Shown here: positions 38,630-47,143 of the stretch, piece after piece
How positions within the stretch are numbered: position 1 is the first letter of the stretch
Layout: every line of letters starts with the position of its first letter
Assembly: GCA_013812655.1 (NCBI GenBank)
Contig: JACCTC010000127.1
Location: 25,851-89,850 of the forward strand
Source: Deltaproteobacteria bacterium
GTDB taxonomy: Bacteria; Myxococcota_A; Polyangia; Haliangiales; Haliangiaceae
Length of the DNA stretch: 64,000 nt
Direction of reading: 5' to 3'
The notes under the pieces: generated by a model
What the model saw: only the letters and a program-made list of their open reading frames with translations
Database searches by the model: none
What the model was told of the DNA's origin: nothing
Program-made: the position numbers and the translations under genes

Positions 38630-38706
38630 GCGGACTCGACGAGCACACGGATCGCAGACGCGTCCGCCAGGGTTGCGATCCGCAGGATCGGACGGTCATC
38701 AAGCAC
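38380..38706 (-). pseudogene. GNAT acetyltransferase lacking its C-terminal half
   Basis: From GTG 38706: about 98 genuine residues (LRIATLADASAIRVLVESAY, then MLIACAHVAIDDGAAWFGMF and AVRPDIQGS). The acetyl-CoA loop should continue as Gly-x-Gly-x-x-Leu, but after QGS the frame reads VARNSSLR, the reverse complement of the truncated kinase. The C-terminal half (alpha-3 to beta-7) is therefore lost. A -10 box at the expected spacing remains, so the fragment may still be transcribed. Confidence 0.75.
38407..38410. other. Deletion junction joining two convergent genes
   Basis: GCTG at 38407-38410 is shared by the expected ends of both flanking genes (ACG CTG of the kinase, AGC of the acetyltransferase read in reverse). 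It marks a deletion with up to 4 bp of microhomology. Confidence 0.65.
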
Positions 38707-38712
38707 TGCACG

Positions 38713-38718
38713 ATCCTA
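38713..38718 (-). promoter_or_regulatory. -10 box TAGGAT before the truncated acetyltransferase
   Basis: TAGGAT on the minus strand ends 6 nt before GTG 38706; the promoter has outlived the gene. Confidence 0.5.
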
Positions 38719-38891
38719 CGGCAGCTTGCGACTGCTGCCTGCGAAGCGCATCGACTGGCCCGCCGCCAAAGTGGGGAGCCGAGGTCCAGTTAGTACCGGC
38801 GCTCCTCGATCGGGGTGCAATCTGAACCTGGCTTCCGCAATCGTCGACGGGATTTCATCGGGTTGCGGGACCGCACTGGCTGGTACGAACC

Positions 38892-39218
38892 ATGCTGGGT
38901 GTCACGGGCATGCTGTCCAGATCCCTCCAAGGTGCACGCTCCGTCGGTTGCTGGTGGTTGGCCGTCGCTGTCGTCCTGGTAGGCATCGGGATCGGTGGTG
39001 GCGAGGCTCGCGCAGGGGCCAAGACGGACTGGAGCGAGTTCCTCGAGCCGGCCGGGTCGTCGCGGCAACTGACCAAGACGACCGGACCGTCCAAGCCGTT
39101 CAAGGCCGCGGCGGCGCCGCAGAAGTCGAAGAAGGCGCAGAAGGCGCAGAAGCGGGCCGCCAAGGGCTCGAAGTCGCGGGCGACCAAGCGCGCGCTTCGC
39201 ACCAAGCGCCGCCGCTAA
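38892..39218 (+). CDS. Small exported Lys/Arg-rich protein
   Basis: 108 residues. An N-terminal hydrophobic segment (CWWLAVAVVLVGIGIG) acts as a signal or anchor; the C-terminal 40 residues are almost all Lys, Arg, Ala and Ser (KSKKAQKAQKRAAKG), like a histone-H1 or mucin-binding tail. ATG 38910 is an alternative start. An extremely basic exported tail suggests binding to DNA, LPS or polysaccharide. No homologue recognised, so the gene call itself is moderate. Confidence 0.55.
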   Translation: MLGVTGMLSRSLQGARSVGCWWLAVAVVLVGIGIGGGEARAGAKTDWSEFLEPAGSSRQLTKTTGPSKPFKAAAAPQKSKKAQKAQKRAAKGSKSRATKRALRTKRRR

Positions 39219-39234
39219 TCCGCGCCGGTAGGGC

Positions 39235-39240
39235 TATAAG
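39235..39240 (+). promoter_or_regulatory. -10-like box TATAAG, leaderless promoter of the ATP-grasp gene
   Basis: TATAAG ends 6 nt before GTG 39247. Confidence 0.55.
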
Positions 39241-39246
39241 GCGTGC

Positions 39247-40479
39247 GTGCCGCACGTCGTCTTCATCGCCCCACGATTTCTCGAGAACACCAATCGCTAC
39301 GTCCGGGCGTTCGCCGCGCTCGACATCACGTTGAGCCTCGTCAGCGAGGATCCGGCCGAGGCGATTCCCGCCGAGGTGCGCGGGCGCGTCGCGGGTCACT
39401 TCCGGGTGCTCGACAGCCTCGACAGTGCGCAACTCATCCACGCGGTCCGCGCGATCTCGGGCTCGATCGGGCGCGTCGATCGGCTTGCCGGCGTGCTCGA
39501 GCAGCTCCAGTTGCCGATGGCCGAGGTGCGCGATGCGGTCGGCATCGAGGGGCTGACCTCGGCGATCGCGCGCAACTTTCGCGACAAGGACCGGATGAAG
39601 GAGGTGCTCCGGTCGCGCGGGGTACCGGTCGCGCGCAGCGTGCTGGCGACCTCCCGCGACGAGCTCGTGGCGTTCGTCGCGCAGGTCGGTTACCCGGTGA
39701 TCGTGAAGCCGCAGGCGGGCCTCGGCTCGCGCGCGACGTTCCGGATCGAGTCCGACGACGAGCTCGCGGCGGTGCATTCGCCGACGCCAGGGCAGCCGAT
39801 CCAGGTCGAGGAGTTCGTGCGGGCTCGCGAGCACACGTGCGAGACCGTGACGATCCGCGGCAAGCCGGTGTGGCGCTCGGGGACGCGGTACTTCCCGTCG
39901 CCGCTCGAGGTGCTCGAGACGCCGTGGATCCAGTACAGCGTGCTGTTGCCGCGCGAGGCCGACGATCCGACGTGGACGAGCTTTCATCCGATCAACGGCG
40001 ATGCGCTCACGGCGCTGTTCGCCGATCAGGCGTCGACCGCGGCCGGCACGGCGCTGACGCACATGGAGTGGTTCCTGCGCGAGGACGGCTCGAGCATGGT
40101 CAACGAGGTCGGCGCACGGCCGCCGGGCGTCCAGATCATGCCGCTCATGAACATCACGCACGACATGGACATGTTCACGGGCTGGGCGCAGCTGATGGCG
40201 CTCGATACGTTCACGCCGAGGCCACGGGTCTGCGCGGCCGGCTCGGCGTTCTTTCGCGGCCAGGGTGGCGGACGCCGGATCGTCGCGGTCGATGGCGTCG
40301 AGCGTGCCGTCGAGGAATGTGGCGACGCGCTGGTCGAGATGCGGACGCCGAAGGTCGGCCAGCAGCGCGTCGACACGTATGAAGGCGAAGGCTTCGCGAT
40401 CGTCAAGGACGCGACGACCGAGGGTGTGAAGCGTGCCCTGCGCGCGCTGATCCAGAACGTGCAGGTCCGGTACGGTTAG
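39247..40479 (+). CDS. ATP-grasp carboxylate-amine ligase
   Basis: 410 residues. N-terminal Rossmann-like domain, then FRDKDRMKEVLRSRGVPVAR (start of the ATP-grasp), GYPVIVKPQAGLGSR (ATP-binding Lys and loop), VEEFVRAREHTCE, and the Mg ligands in SMVNEVGARPPG. This is the carbamoyl-phosphate-synthase/BL00235-like branch that joins a carboxylate to an amine or thiol with ATP. No obvious pathway partner adjacent; the convergent neighbour is a lipoprotein. Substrates unknown. Confidence 0.88.
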   Translation: MPHVVFIAPRFLENTNRYVRAFAALDITLSLVSEDPAEAIPAEVRGRVAGHFRVLDSLDSAQLIHAVRAISGSIGRVDRLAGVLEQLQLPMAEVRDAVGIEGLTSAIARNFRDKDRMKEVLRSRGVPVARSVLATSRDELVAFVAQVGYPVIVKPQAGLGSRATFRIESDDELAAVHSPTPGQPIQVEEFVRAREHTCETVTIRGKPVWRSGTRYFPSPLEVLETPWIQYSVLLPREADDPTWTSFHPINGDALTALFADQASTAAGTALTHMEWFLREDGSSMVNEVGARPPGVQIMPLMNITHDMDMFTGWAQLMALDTFTPRPRVCAAGSAFFRGQGGGRRIVAVDGVERAVEECGDALVEMRTPKVGQQRVDTYEGEGFAIVKDATTEGVKRALRALIQNVQVRYG

Positions 40480-41273
40480 AGCGGATCGATCGCGAGCCAG
40501 TAGATCTGGTTGCGCGCCGACATGACGAGGCGCGTGCCGTCCCACGCGAGGTAGATGTTCTCGGCGGCGACGTGGCCCGGGCGGACGTCGGTCGTGCCGA
40601 TGTCGGTGATCGTGCCGGCGTCGTCGACGACATAGATGTCGTCGGTGGTCCACGACGCGACCCACGACCGGCCGGCGACGCGCACGATGCCGCGCTGCGT
40701 GCTCGACGTGAACGGCGCCGCGACCGCGGTCTGGGTCGTCTGGCCACCGGTGGTGCGATCGATCGCGATCACCTGATTGTGCGCGACCGATAGCAGCAGC
40801 TCGTCGCTGCCGCCCGCCGAGATGTCCGTGATCGCGCCGGTCATCGCGAAGGTTCCGAGCGTGGCGCCGGTGATCGGATCGAGCTTGCGCAAGAACTTCT
40901 GGTCGACGCCGCTGTAGTTGATCCACACGGCGTCGCCCGTGTAGGCGATGCCGCTGGTCCACGCGTACTCGTCCTCGAGCACCCACTCCGAGAGCTTGGC
41001 GCGCTGCGCGTCGAGGTGAACGACATGGAGCGTCGCGAGGTCGTCGTAGCCCGCGGTCGGATCGCGATAGAGGATCCACAGGCCGCCCGCGCCGTCGGAG
41101 TCGATGCCGTTGATCGTTCGCTCGCCGGCCATCGAGTCATCGAGGACGAGCCGGAAGGTCGCCGCCGCGGGGTCTGGCGGGTCCGGATCGGTCGGCGGAT
41201 CGGGCGGGGTGTCACCCGAGCCGACATAGAGGTCGCAGGCAGTGAGGCACGCGAGCAGCACGAGGTGGCGCAT
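40476..41273 (-). CDS. Lipoprotein, beta-propeller type
   Basis: 265 residues from the ATG at the lipoprotein signal (MRHLVLLACLTAC). A Pro/Asp-rich linker (DTPPDPPTDPDPPDP) leads to repeated strands (GGLWILYRDPTAGYDDLATL; KLDPITGATLGTFAMTG) like a PQQ- or NHL-type propeller. No catalytic residues recognised. Its 3' end overlaps the convergent ATP-grasp gene by 4 bp. Confidence 0.75.
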   Translation of the reverse strand: MRHLVLLACLTACDLYVGSGDTPPDPPTDPDPPDPAAATFRLVLDDSMAGERTINGIDSDGAGGLWILYRDPTAGYDDLATLHVVHLDAQRAKLSEWVLEDEYAWTSGIAYTGDAVWINYSGVDQKFLRKLDPITGATLGTFAMTGAITDISAGGSDELLLSVAHNQVIAIDRTTGGQTTQTAVAAPFTSSTQRGIVRVAGRSWVASWTTDDIYVVDDAGTITDIGTTDVRPGHVAAENIYLAWDGTRLVMSARNQIYWLAIDPL

Positions 41274-41407
41274 GGGCCATCGCTGTGCACCCACCAGGCC
41301 GGATGGTCGTTGAGCGATCTCGATGGCTTGCCGTGCGCCAGCTCGGAGGTCCGCGACGGAATCGCGCCACCGTCGTCACAGTTCTGGTGGTCGAGCTGGC
41401 GGCCGGC

Positions 41408-42721
41408 TCAACGGATGCCCATCGCCGCCTTGCAGGTCTTCGTGTAGAGGTCGCGGAACTTGTTGTGCGGGTCGGTGATCGCCTTGACCGCGTCGTAGTT
41501 CGGCTTGTTGAAGATCGTCCAGAACTCGGCTTCCGGATAGTAGTTGTGCGCGATCAGCGTCTTGATGCCGCCGAGCTCGCGCAGCTTCTCTTCCATCATC
41601 CGGTGGTAGTTGCGATCGCCGCGCTGCTTCATGCCGTAGATCGCGAGGTCGAGGAACATGCCGTCGGGGAGCGCCTTCCAGTAGTCGTCGGCGAGCCATT
41701 CGTAGTCGTGCACGCGCTTGTAGGGCACGCACCACAGCGGGAAGTGGCCGAGCTCGCGCTCGTACCACTCGAGAAACTCGGCGACCCTCGACACCGGGAC
41801 GAACACGTCGACGGTGATCGTCGGCTTCTCGCGCGGCAGCAGCCAGTGGACCTTCTCGGCGAGCCGCAGCCACTGCGACGACGCCATCAGCTTGCCGAAC
41901 AAGAGCCGCCCGAGGAACGAGCTCGGTCGCACGTTGGTGACGCCGCGGTCGTAGCGGAAGAAGTAGTGCGGCGTCTCGAGGTAATCCTCGCGGCGGGTCG
42001 CGGTGCTCTTGTAATAGACCTTCATCCAGTCGTAGCGATTGGTGTAGGGCGCGCTGTCGACGAAGGTCCCGACGCACAGCACGTAGAGCGACGGCGAGTG
42101 GATGATGCCATCCATGAAGTCGAGGTCGCGCAGCTCGGCGTGAGCCGCGATCGACGCCTGGTACGCGGCAAGCGTCGCGTGCTGCTCGTAGACGAGCTTG
42201 ACGTAGCGCTTGGCCGGGACGAGGCGGAAGGTCAGCCGAGCGAGGATACCGAGCGTCCCGAAGCCGCCGTGGATCATCTGGAACACGAGCGCGTGCTCGT
42301 TATCGGGCGTGCAGATCAAGACGTCGCCGCTCGCGGTGATCACCTCGTACTCGAGACAGGTGTCGTGGAAACCGCCGTGCACGAACGACATCGACTCGAT
42401 CGAGCAACCCGCGACCGCGCCGCCGATCGTGATGGTCTTGAGCTCGGGGACGACGATCGGCACGAGGCCGTGCGCGAGCGTGGCGGTGACGAGGTCGACG
42501 AACGTCACGCCGGACTCGGCCACGCAGATCCGACGCACCGGATCGATCTCGATGACGTCGGTGAGCGCGCTGATGTCGATCTTGTCGTCGCGGTGACGGA
42601 GGTCGCCGGCCTTCGGCACCTGGTGCGAGACGGCCTTCTTGCGCAGCGAGAGCGGAGTCGTGCCGGTGTGCGCGCGAAGCTGGCTCGCGATGCGCGCGAC
42701 CTTCACCGCATGACTGTCCAT
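41408..42721 (-). CDS. FAD oxidoreductase similar to Delta24-sterol reductase (DHCR24)
   Basis: 437 residues. A PCMH-type FAD domain (about 40-210) with VPELKTITIGGAVAG, SIESMSFVHGGFHDTC, GGFGTLGILARLTFRLVPAK, and a C-terminal half that follows eukaryotic DHCR24 closely in layout (FVDSAPYTNRYDWMKVYYKS; DVFVPVSRVAEFLEWYEREL; ITDPHNKFRDLYTKTCKAA). DHCR24 reduces the side-chain C24 double bond of sterols with NADPH and FAD. Some myxobacteria make sterols, so a sterol or related isoprenoid substrate is plausible but not shown. ATG 42721 is preferred (TAGACC 7 nt upstream); ATG/GTG 42745 is possible. Confidence 0.85.
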   Translation of the reverse strand: MDSHAVKVARIASQLRAHTGTTPLSLRKKAVSHQVPKAGDLRHRDDKIDISALTDVIEIDPVRRICVAESGVTFVDLVTATLAHGLVPIVVPELKTITIGGAVAGCSIESMSFVHGGFHDTCLEYEVITASGDVLICTPDNEHALVFQMIHGGFGTLGILARLTFRLVPAKRYVKLVYEQHATLAAYQASIAAHAELRDLDFMDGIIHSPSLYVLCVGTFVDSAPYTNRYDWMKVYYKSTATRREDYLETPHYFFRYDRGVTNVRPSSFLGRLLFGKLMASSQWLRLAEKVHWLLPREKPTITVDVFVPVSRVAEFLEWYERELGHFPLWCVPYKRVHDYEWLADDYWKALPDGMFLDLAIYGMKQRGDRNYHRMMEEKLRELGGIKTLIAHNYYPEAEFWTIFNKPNYDAVKAITDPHNKFRDLYTKTCKAAMGIR

Positions 42722-42741
42722 CGCCACAGGTCTATCAGCGA

Positions 42742-43506
42742 TCACATGCAGTCGGCGGTGATGTGGTCATCGGCGGGATCATCTGCGACGCGGCGGCTGC
42801 GCCAGGCGTCGGCATCGGGCAGCAGCCGCGGCGTCAGCGGCTGGTCGAGGACGTTCGCCGGGACCTGCGCGCGGTCGAGCTCGTAGTTGACGAGGACGTG
42901 CTCGACGAGGTTGACGCCCTCGTAGAAGTCCGGATCGATCACGCGCTCGGCGTGGAACGCGCGGTACTCGTGCACGAACGCGGAGGTCGGCAGGTTGTCG
43001 TAGTAGCCGACCTCGGAGCGATTAATGACGTGGTTGACCTCGTGGACCAGCGTGGCGGCGAGGCGCAGCGGCTCCTGGCTGCGGCTGACATAGATCCGGT
43101 TACTCCACATGTAGCCGTCGACCTGCTCGGCGATCGCCTTGGTCACCGGGCTGCCGCGCTCGCGGAGGCGCGGATAGTCATCGGCCGTCAGGGCGAGGTC
43201 TGGAAGGTCGCGGCGGACGCGCTCGAAGTCGGCGCACGTCAGGTCGGCGAGCTCGTCGATCCGCACGTGGCCGGCCGCGATCGATCGCGCGGTCAGGTTC
43301 GCGAGCTCTTCGTCGTGGGTCTCGAGTGCGTCGAGCGCGCGATGGATGTAGGTCCGGAACGTCAGGTTCGTGTGGTCAGGGTTGACCTCGACGAACCGCC
43401 GGCTCGTCCCGCGGTCATCCTTGCCGTCGGTGCCGGTGGCGTCGTCGTCGGTCGGCGACGTCGCGCAGGCTACACAAGTAGCCAGGATCCACACCGCGCG
43501 AGTCAT
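42742..43506 (-). CDS. Lipoprotein with HExxH motif, putative metallopeptidase
   Basis: 254 residues from ATG 43506; signal MTRAVWILATCVACATSP. A Zn-binding motif LVHEVNHVIN (HExxH) lies near residue 165, and a further FVHEYRAFHAERV could give the third ligand. The remainder is helical. It resembles small uncharacterised secreted zincin-like proteins; protease activity is inferred. Overlaps no gene; the DHCR24-like gene follows 20 bp later and may be in the same transcript. Confidence 0.65.
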   Translation of the reverse strand: MTRAVWILATCVACATSPTDDDATGTDGKDDRGTSRRFVEVNPDHTNLTFRTYIHRALDALETHDEELANLTARSIAAGHVRIDELADLTCADFERVRRDLPDLALTADDYPRLRERGSPVTKAIAEQVDGYMWSNRIYVSRSQEPLRLAATLVHEVNHVINRSEVGYYDNLPTSAFVHEYRAFHAERVIDPDFYEGVNLVEHVLVNYELDRAQVPANVLDQPLTPRLLPDADAWRSRRVADDPADDHITADCM

Positions 43507-43589
43507 CACCGGCGGAAGGCTGCAAGAACGACACCCGCACGGCCACAGTGGGTTACCTCGCGTGCTGGCGACTGCAGTTGCCGGCGCGG

Positions 43590-43595
43590 TAGGGT
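43590..43595 (+). promoter_or_regulatory. -10 box TAGGGT, leaderless promoter of the YHS lipoprotein
   Basis: TAGGGT ends 6 nt before ATG 43602. Confidence 0.55.
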
Positions 43596-43601
43596 CCAGC
43601 G

Positions 43602-44114
43602 ATGCGCAAGCCAAGTTTGATCGGTCTCGTGATCGCTGCGATGTTCGGCTGCGGTGGTGGTGGCCCCGCTCGACCCGAGGGTCCCAAGCCCGTGGTCACC
43701 GACCGCGTGCTCGTCAACGTCGACGCCAATGGCGTGGCCCTCGACGGTCACGATCCAATCGCGTACACGACCGACGGTGCGCCGGTCCAGGGCTCGAGCG
43801 CGCACGTCGCCCGCCACGGTGGCGCGGTCTATCACTTTGCGACCGCAGAGCACCAGGCGACGTTCGAAGCGGATCGCGCGAAGCACGCGCCTGCGTATGG
43901 CGGTTACTGCGCGTTTGCGGCGTCGCAGAACCGGCTGTCGCCGAGCGATCCGACGGCGTTCCTCGTGCTCGATGGTCAGCTGCTGATGTTCACGAACGCG
44001 GAGTTTCTCGAGATGTTCCAGAAGGACCCCGCCGGCAACAAGGCGAAGGCCGACGCGAACTGGCCCGGGCTGGTCACGCAGCACGGCAAGCCAGCAGGCG
44101 TCGCGACGCCCTGA
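43602..44114 (+). CDS. YHS-domain lipoprotein
   Basis: 170 residues; signal MRKPSLIGLVIAAMFGC. Residues about 40-160 are a secreted YHS domain: LDGHDPIAYTTDGAPVQGSS, YHFATAEHQATFEADRAKHA, PAYGGYCAFAASQ. YHS domains are often found with metal-transport or haem proteins; in lipoproteins of this kind the role is unknown. Divergent from the HExxH lipoprotein. Confidence 0.85.
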   Translation: MRKPSLIGLVIAAMFGCGGGGPARPEGPKPVVTDRVLVNVDANGVALDGHDPIAYTTDGAPVQGSSAHVARHGGAVYHFATAEHQATFEADRAKHAPAYGGYCAFAASQNRLSPSDPTAFLVLDGQLLMFTNAEFLEMFQKDPAGNKAKADANWPGLVTQHGKPAGVATP

Positions 44115-44190
44115 TCTTCCGTGTCGTCAGTTTGCGTGGCGCAAGTCTCCGAACAGAGGTCGCGGAGGTCGACGATGCCGGGGCGCACGC

Positions 44191-45108
44191 TCAGAGCAGC
44201 GGTGGCGTGCAGTAGCTGTCGAGCACGACCTTGTTGATCGTCGCGGAGAGCGAGAGCGATCCGGACTTGACCTGGTCGAGATCGAAATTGTCGCCGTCGG
44301 TCTGCACCGGGATCGGCATCTCCGTCTTGTAAGGCGTGGACCATCCGTCGGTGATGTCGGCCCACGGCAGCCGGCGACCGGTGCCGCAGCGATCGAGGAA
44401 GCTCGGCTGCGTGATCCGCGAGAACGAGAACACGCGGATCCGGCCGGTGCGGAGCGCGCCGACGGTCTCGGTCAGCGTGCGCAACGCCGGATAGTGTCCC
44501 TCGCGCGGGAAGTCGGTCTTGTTGGTCATGCCGTCGCCGTCGCGATCGCCGTAGTTGTCGGGCCGCTCGAGGAACGTGTCGTCGGTCGCCAGGATGACGA
44601 CGCGGGTCGCGTTGGTGCGCCACGGGAACGAGTCCGTCGCGGCGTACAGCGCGTCGAGCGAGTTCTCCTCGCAGATCGGGTTCTGCGTCGTCGGCCCGCT
44701 GATCCCGTCGCCGGGGTTGCGATTGTTGTTCGTATAGTTGTCGCGGTAGTTGCGGAATGCGGTCTGCAGCGTCGCGGCTGCGGTGTGGACCTTGCCGCCC
44801 TCGAGCGGACCGGTGTTGTCGACGAAGTGATTGTCCTGGAACACGATCAGGCCGAAGTGCGCGTCGGGTGCGAGCGCGTTGCTCGCGCTGACCACCTGCG
44901 CGATCTGCATCTCGAGCTGCGAGAGCACGAAGCCCATCGAGCTCGAGGTGTCGAGCACGAACACGACATCGACGACGTCCTCGCACGGCGCGGCGTCGAC
45001 CGTTGGTGCGGCGTCGACCTCGACATCATCACCACCACCACCGGACCGCGCACCTGGGCCGCAAGCAGCGAACACTGTCAACGCGAGCACGGCGTGGGGG
45101 CGCTTCAT
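44191..45108 (-). CDS. von Willebrand factor A domain lipoprotein
   Basis: 305 residues; signal MKRPHAVLALTVFAACGPG. VWA fold with an intact metal-ion-dependent adhesion site (VFVLDTSSSMGF, DxSxS), later Thr (ILATDDTF) and a Ca-binding-like insert DRDGDGMTNKTDFP. VWA domains mediate protein or surface adhesion. Ends with Cys-Thr-Pro-Pro-Leu-Leu. ATG 45108 was preferred to the upstream ATG because it opens the lipobox signal and CATACT lies 8 nt before. Confidence 0.88.
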   Translation of the reverse strand: MKRPHAVLALTVFAACGPGARSGGGGDDVEVDAAPTVDAAPCEDVVDVVFVLDTSSSMGFVLSQLEMQIAQVVSASNALAPDAHFGLIVFQDNHFVDNTGPLEGGKVHTAAATLQTAFRNYRDNYTNNNRNPGDGISGPTTQNPICEENSLDALYAATDSFPWRTNATRVVILATDDTFLERPDNYGDRDGDGMTNKTDFPREGHYPALRTLTETVGALRTGRIRVFSFSRITQPSFLDRCGTGRRLPWADITDGWSTPYKTEMPIPVQTDGDNFDLDQVKSGSLSLSATINKVVLDSYCTPPLL

Positions 45109-45116
45109 GGCGCGCG

Positions 45117-45122
45117 AGTATG
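45117..45122 (-). promoter_or_regulatory. -10-like box CATACT before the VWA lipoprotein
   Basis: CATACT on the minus strand ends 8 nt before ATG 45108. Confidence 0.4.
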
Positions 45123-45201
45123 CCGGTGCGCCGCCGGCTGTCGGCGGTCGAGCGATGACAGCCACTGACGCTTGTTTCAGTCCTGATTCAAGCTGCTTGC
45201 G

Positions 45202-46032
45202 TCACCGGTTCGCGACGGCGAGCTCGAAGTAAAATCGCGAGCCCTTGCCAAGCGTGCTGCGGACGCCGATGCGACCGCCGTGGGCATCGATGATCCGCCG
45301 GCTGATGTACAGCCCGAGCCCGTGGCCGTCGCGATTGGCGTCGCCGACGCGGCGGTAGCGCTCGAAGACTGTGCGCGCCTCGTCCGGCGACAGACCGCGA
45401 CCGTGGTCGGTGACCGAGACGCACGCATGGCCGTCGTCGACCTCGAGCGCGATCATCACGGGTGTCGTCGAGTGGCTGAACTTGAACGCGTTGCTGATGA
45501 AGTTCGCGACGACGCGCTCGAGGCGACCGCGATCGGCGTCGACGATCGCCGGGTTGCGGAGCTCGAGGTGGACACGGCCACGGTCGACGGTCGAGACCGC
45601 GCGCTCGAGCGCATCGCCGAGTAGCGTTTCGAGATCGATACGCTCGAGCCGGAGCTGCAGCTGGCCGGCCTCCAGCGAGGCGAGATCGAGCAGGTCCGCG
45701 AGCAGCCGATCGATGTAGGCCGCGTTCTGCTCGATCCGCTCGAGGCCGCGCTTGAACCCGGGGAGCTCACTCGACGCGACGTGACGTTCGAACATCTGAG
45801 CTTCGAGAACGATGATGTTCAGCGGTGTCTTCAGATCGTGCGCGATCAGCGCGATCTTCTCGTGCATGTCCCCTGGTCGCTCGAGCGGGACCATGCCGCT
45901 GACGTCGTCGCGCGTACCACGAGCGCGCGGTGGAGACTCGACGATCGCCTCGGGAACTGCTGTGCCGCGATCCTCGGCGGGCGCGGCGGTCGCGATCGGA
46001 ACCGCCGGCGGTGTCGGTGTGCGAGTCCCCAT
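45202..46032 (-). CDS. Soluble sensor histidine kinase without sensor domain (second copy)
   Basis: 276 residues, paralogue of the kinase at 27855-28664: Ala/Pro-rich N-terminus, then LIAHDLKTPLNIIVLEAQMF (H-box), NFISNAFKFS, TDHGRGLSPDEARTVFERYR, GHGLGLYISRRIIDAHGGRI. Both copies lack a membrane helix, sensor and neighbouring response regulator. ATG 46044 is a possible alternative start 12 bases earlier. Confidence 0.88.
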   Translation of the reverse strand: MGTRTPTPPAVPIATAAPAEDRGTAVPEAIVESPPRARGTRDDVSGMVPLERPGDMHEKIALIAHDLKTPLNIIVLEAQMFERHVASSELPGFKRGLERIEQNAAYIDRLLADLLDLASLEAGQLQLRLERIDLETLLGDALERAVSTVDRGRVHLELRNPAIVDADRGRLERVVANFISNAFKFSHSTTPVMIALEVDDGHACVSVTDHGRGLSPDEARTVFERYRRVGDANRDGHGLGLYISRRIIDAHGGRIGVRSTLGKGSRFYFELAVANR

Positions 46033-46215
46033 GAGCGCTCGCATCAGTGTCGCGCCAGGCGTGCGCGTGCTGCAACGAGGGTTGTGTACGCCGCCGCGGA
46101 CACGCGCGTACGTCGTCTGCGGAGCGTGGCCGCCGTAGCCATTGACCGAGACGCGTGGGGCATTGCGCCCCGCGCGATCATTGAACGCGGCGCGCGGGCA
46201 TGCCATGCCGTGGCG

Positions 46216-47079
46216 ATGGCGAAGCCGACGGGTCGAGGGATCGTGCGCGTGGCGCGCCGCCCTACCGGCTGGATCGCGCCCGGCCCGGCGCCGGCGGGTG
46301 CGCGAGGACGCCCCGAGCTCGAGCCCGAGTCCGACGAGGATCTCTGCTTCTTGACTGGCGACTGGCGGCTGTTCCAGAAGCAGGACGGTCATCGCTGGAG
46401 CCTCGATGATCTCGTGACGGCGTGGATCGCGACCCGCCGGATCGATCCCACGCGTCCGCTACGCGCACTCGATCTGGGCTGCGGCCTCGGCAGCGTGCTG
46501 CTGATGGTCGCCTGGAAGCTGCCGCACGCCGAGGTGCTCGGCATCGAGGCACAGGCCGATCGCGCGGCGATGGGACGGCGATCGATCGAGTACAACGGCG
46601 TCGCCGAGCGCTGCCGAATCATCGACGGTGATCTGCGCGAGGCCAGCGAGCAGCTCGGCCGGTTCGAGCTCGTGACCGGCACCCCACCCTACTTTCCGCG
46701 CGGCACCGGTACCGAGTCCGCGAAGCCGCATGCGATGCCGTGCCGCTTCGAGGTGCGCGGTGGCATCGAGGAGTACCTCGAGGCTGCGCAGCGCCTGCTA
46801 GCGTCCGGCGGCGAGATCGTCGTCTGCACGTCCGCGCTCGAACGCGAGCGAGTCGAGCGTGCGGCACACGAGCGCGAATTGAGCGTGCGCGAGCACTGGG
46901 ACATCGTGCCGCGCGAGGGCAAGGACGTCCTCGTGATGGTCGACGTGCTGACCGCGACCGCCGCGACCGCCGCGACACACTCGCTCGTCGTTCGTGATCG
47001 AGCGAGCGTGTGGACCGCCGACTTCCAGCGCGTCCGTGACGACATGGGCATCCCGGCGACGCCTCCGCGCCCGCGCTAG
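46216..47079 (+). CDS. tRNA1(Val) (adenine37-N6)-methyltransferase-like protein
   Basis: 287 residues. Class I SAM methyltransferase: motif I LRALDLGCGLGSVLLM, acidic VLGIEAQADRAAMG, and the catalytic TPPY (in TGTPPYFPRG), where TrmN6/YfiC has NPPY. The N-terminal 45 residues are Arg/Pro-rich and probably bind RNA. Predicted to methylate a tRNA or rRNA adenine; the NPPY-to-TPPY change leaves the exact substrate open. Divergent from the histidine kinase. Confidence 0.82.
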   Translation: MAKPTGRGIVRVARRPTGWIAPGPAPAGARGRPELEPESDEDLCFLTGDWRLFQKQDGHRWSLDDLVTAWIATRRIDPTRPLRALDLGCGLGSVLLMVAWKLPHAEVLGIEAQADRAAMGRRSIEYNGVAERCRIIDGDLREASEQLGRFELVTGTPPYFPRGTGTESAKPHAMPCRFEVRGGIEEYLEAAQRLLASGGEIVVCTSALERERVERAAHERELSVREHWDIVPREGKDVLVMVDVLTATAATAATHSLVVRDRASVWTADFQRVRDDMGIPATPPRPR

Positions 47080-47098
47080 CGGCTCGCCGAAAACGCAT

Positions 47099-47124
47099 CA
47101 CGCCACGCACGAGGGCATGGCGTG
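47099..47124. terminator. Possible hairpin between convergent genes
   Basis: CACGCCA and TGGCGTG (7 bp) pair around a 12-base loop between the methyltransferase gene and the 24-aa gene. Weak; no T-run. Confidence 0.3.
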
Positions 47125-47143
47125 GGCTGGCTGTGGTGGAGAG

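Noticed and set aside
38790..38890. A 22-codon minus-strand frame (MKSRRRLRKPG...)
   Set aside because: No -10 box or ribosome-binding site and no conservation argument; likely chance.
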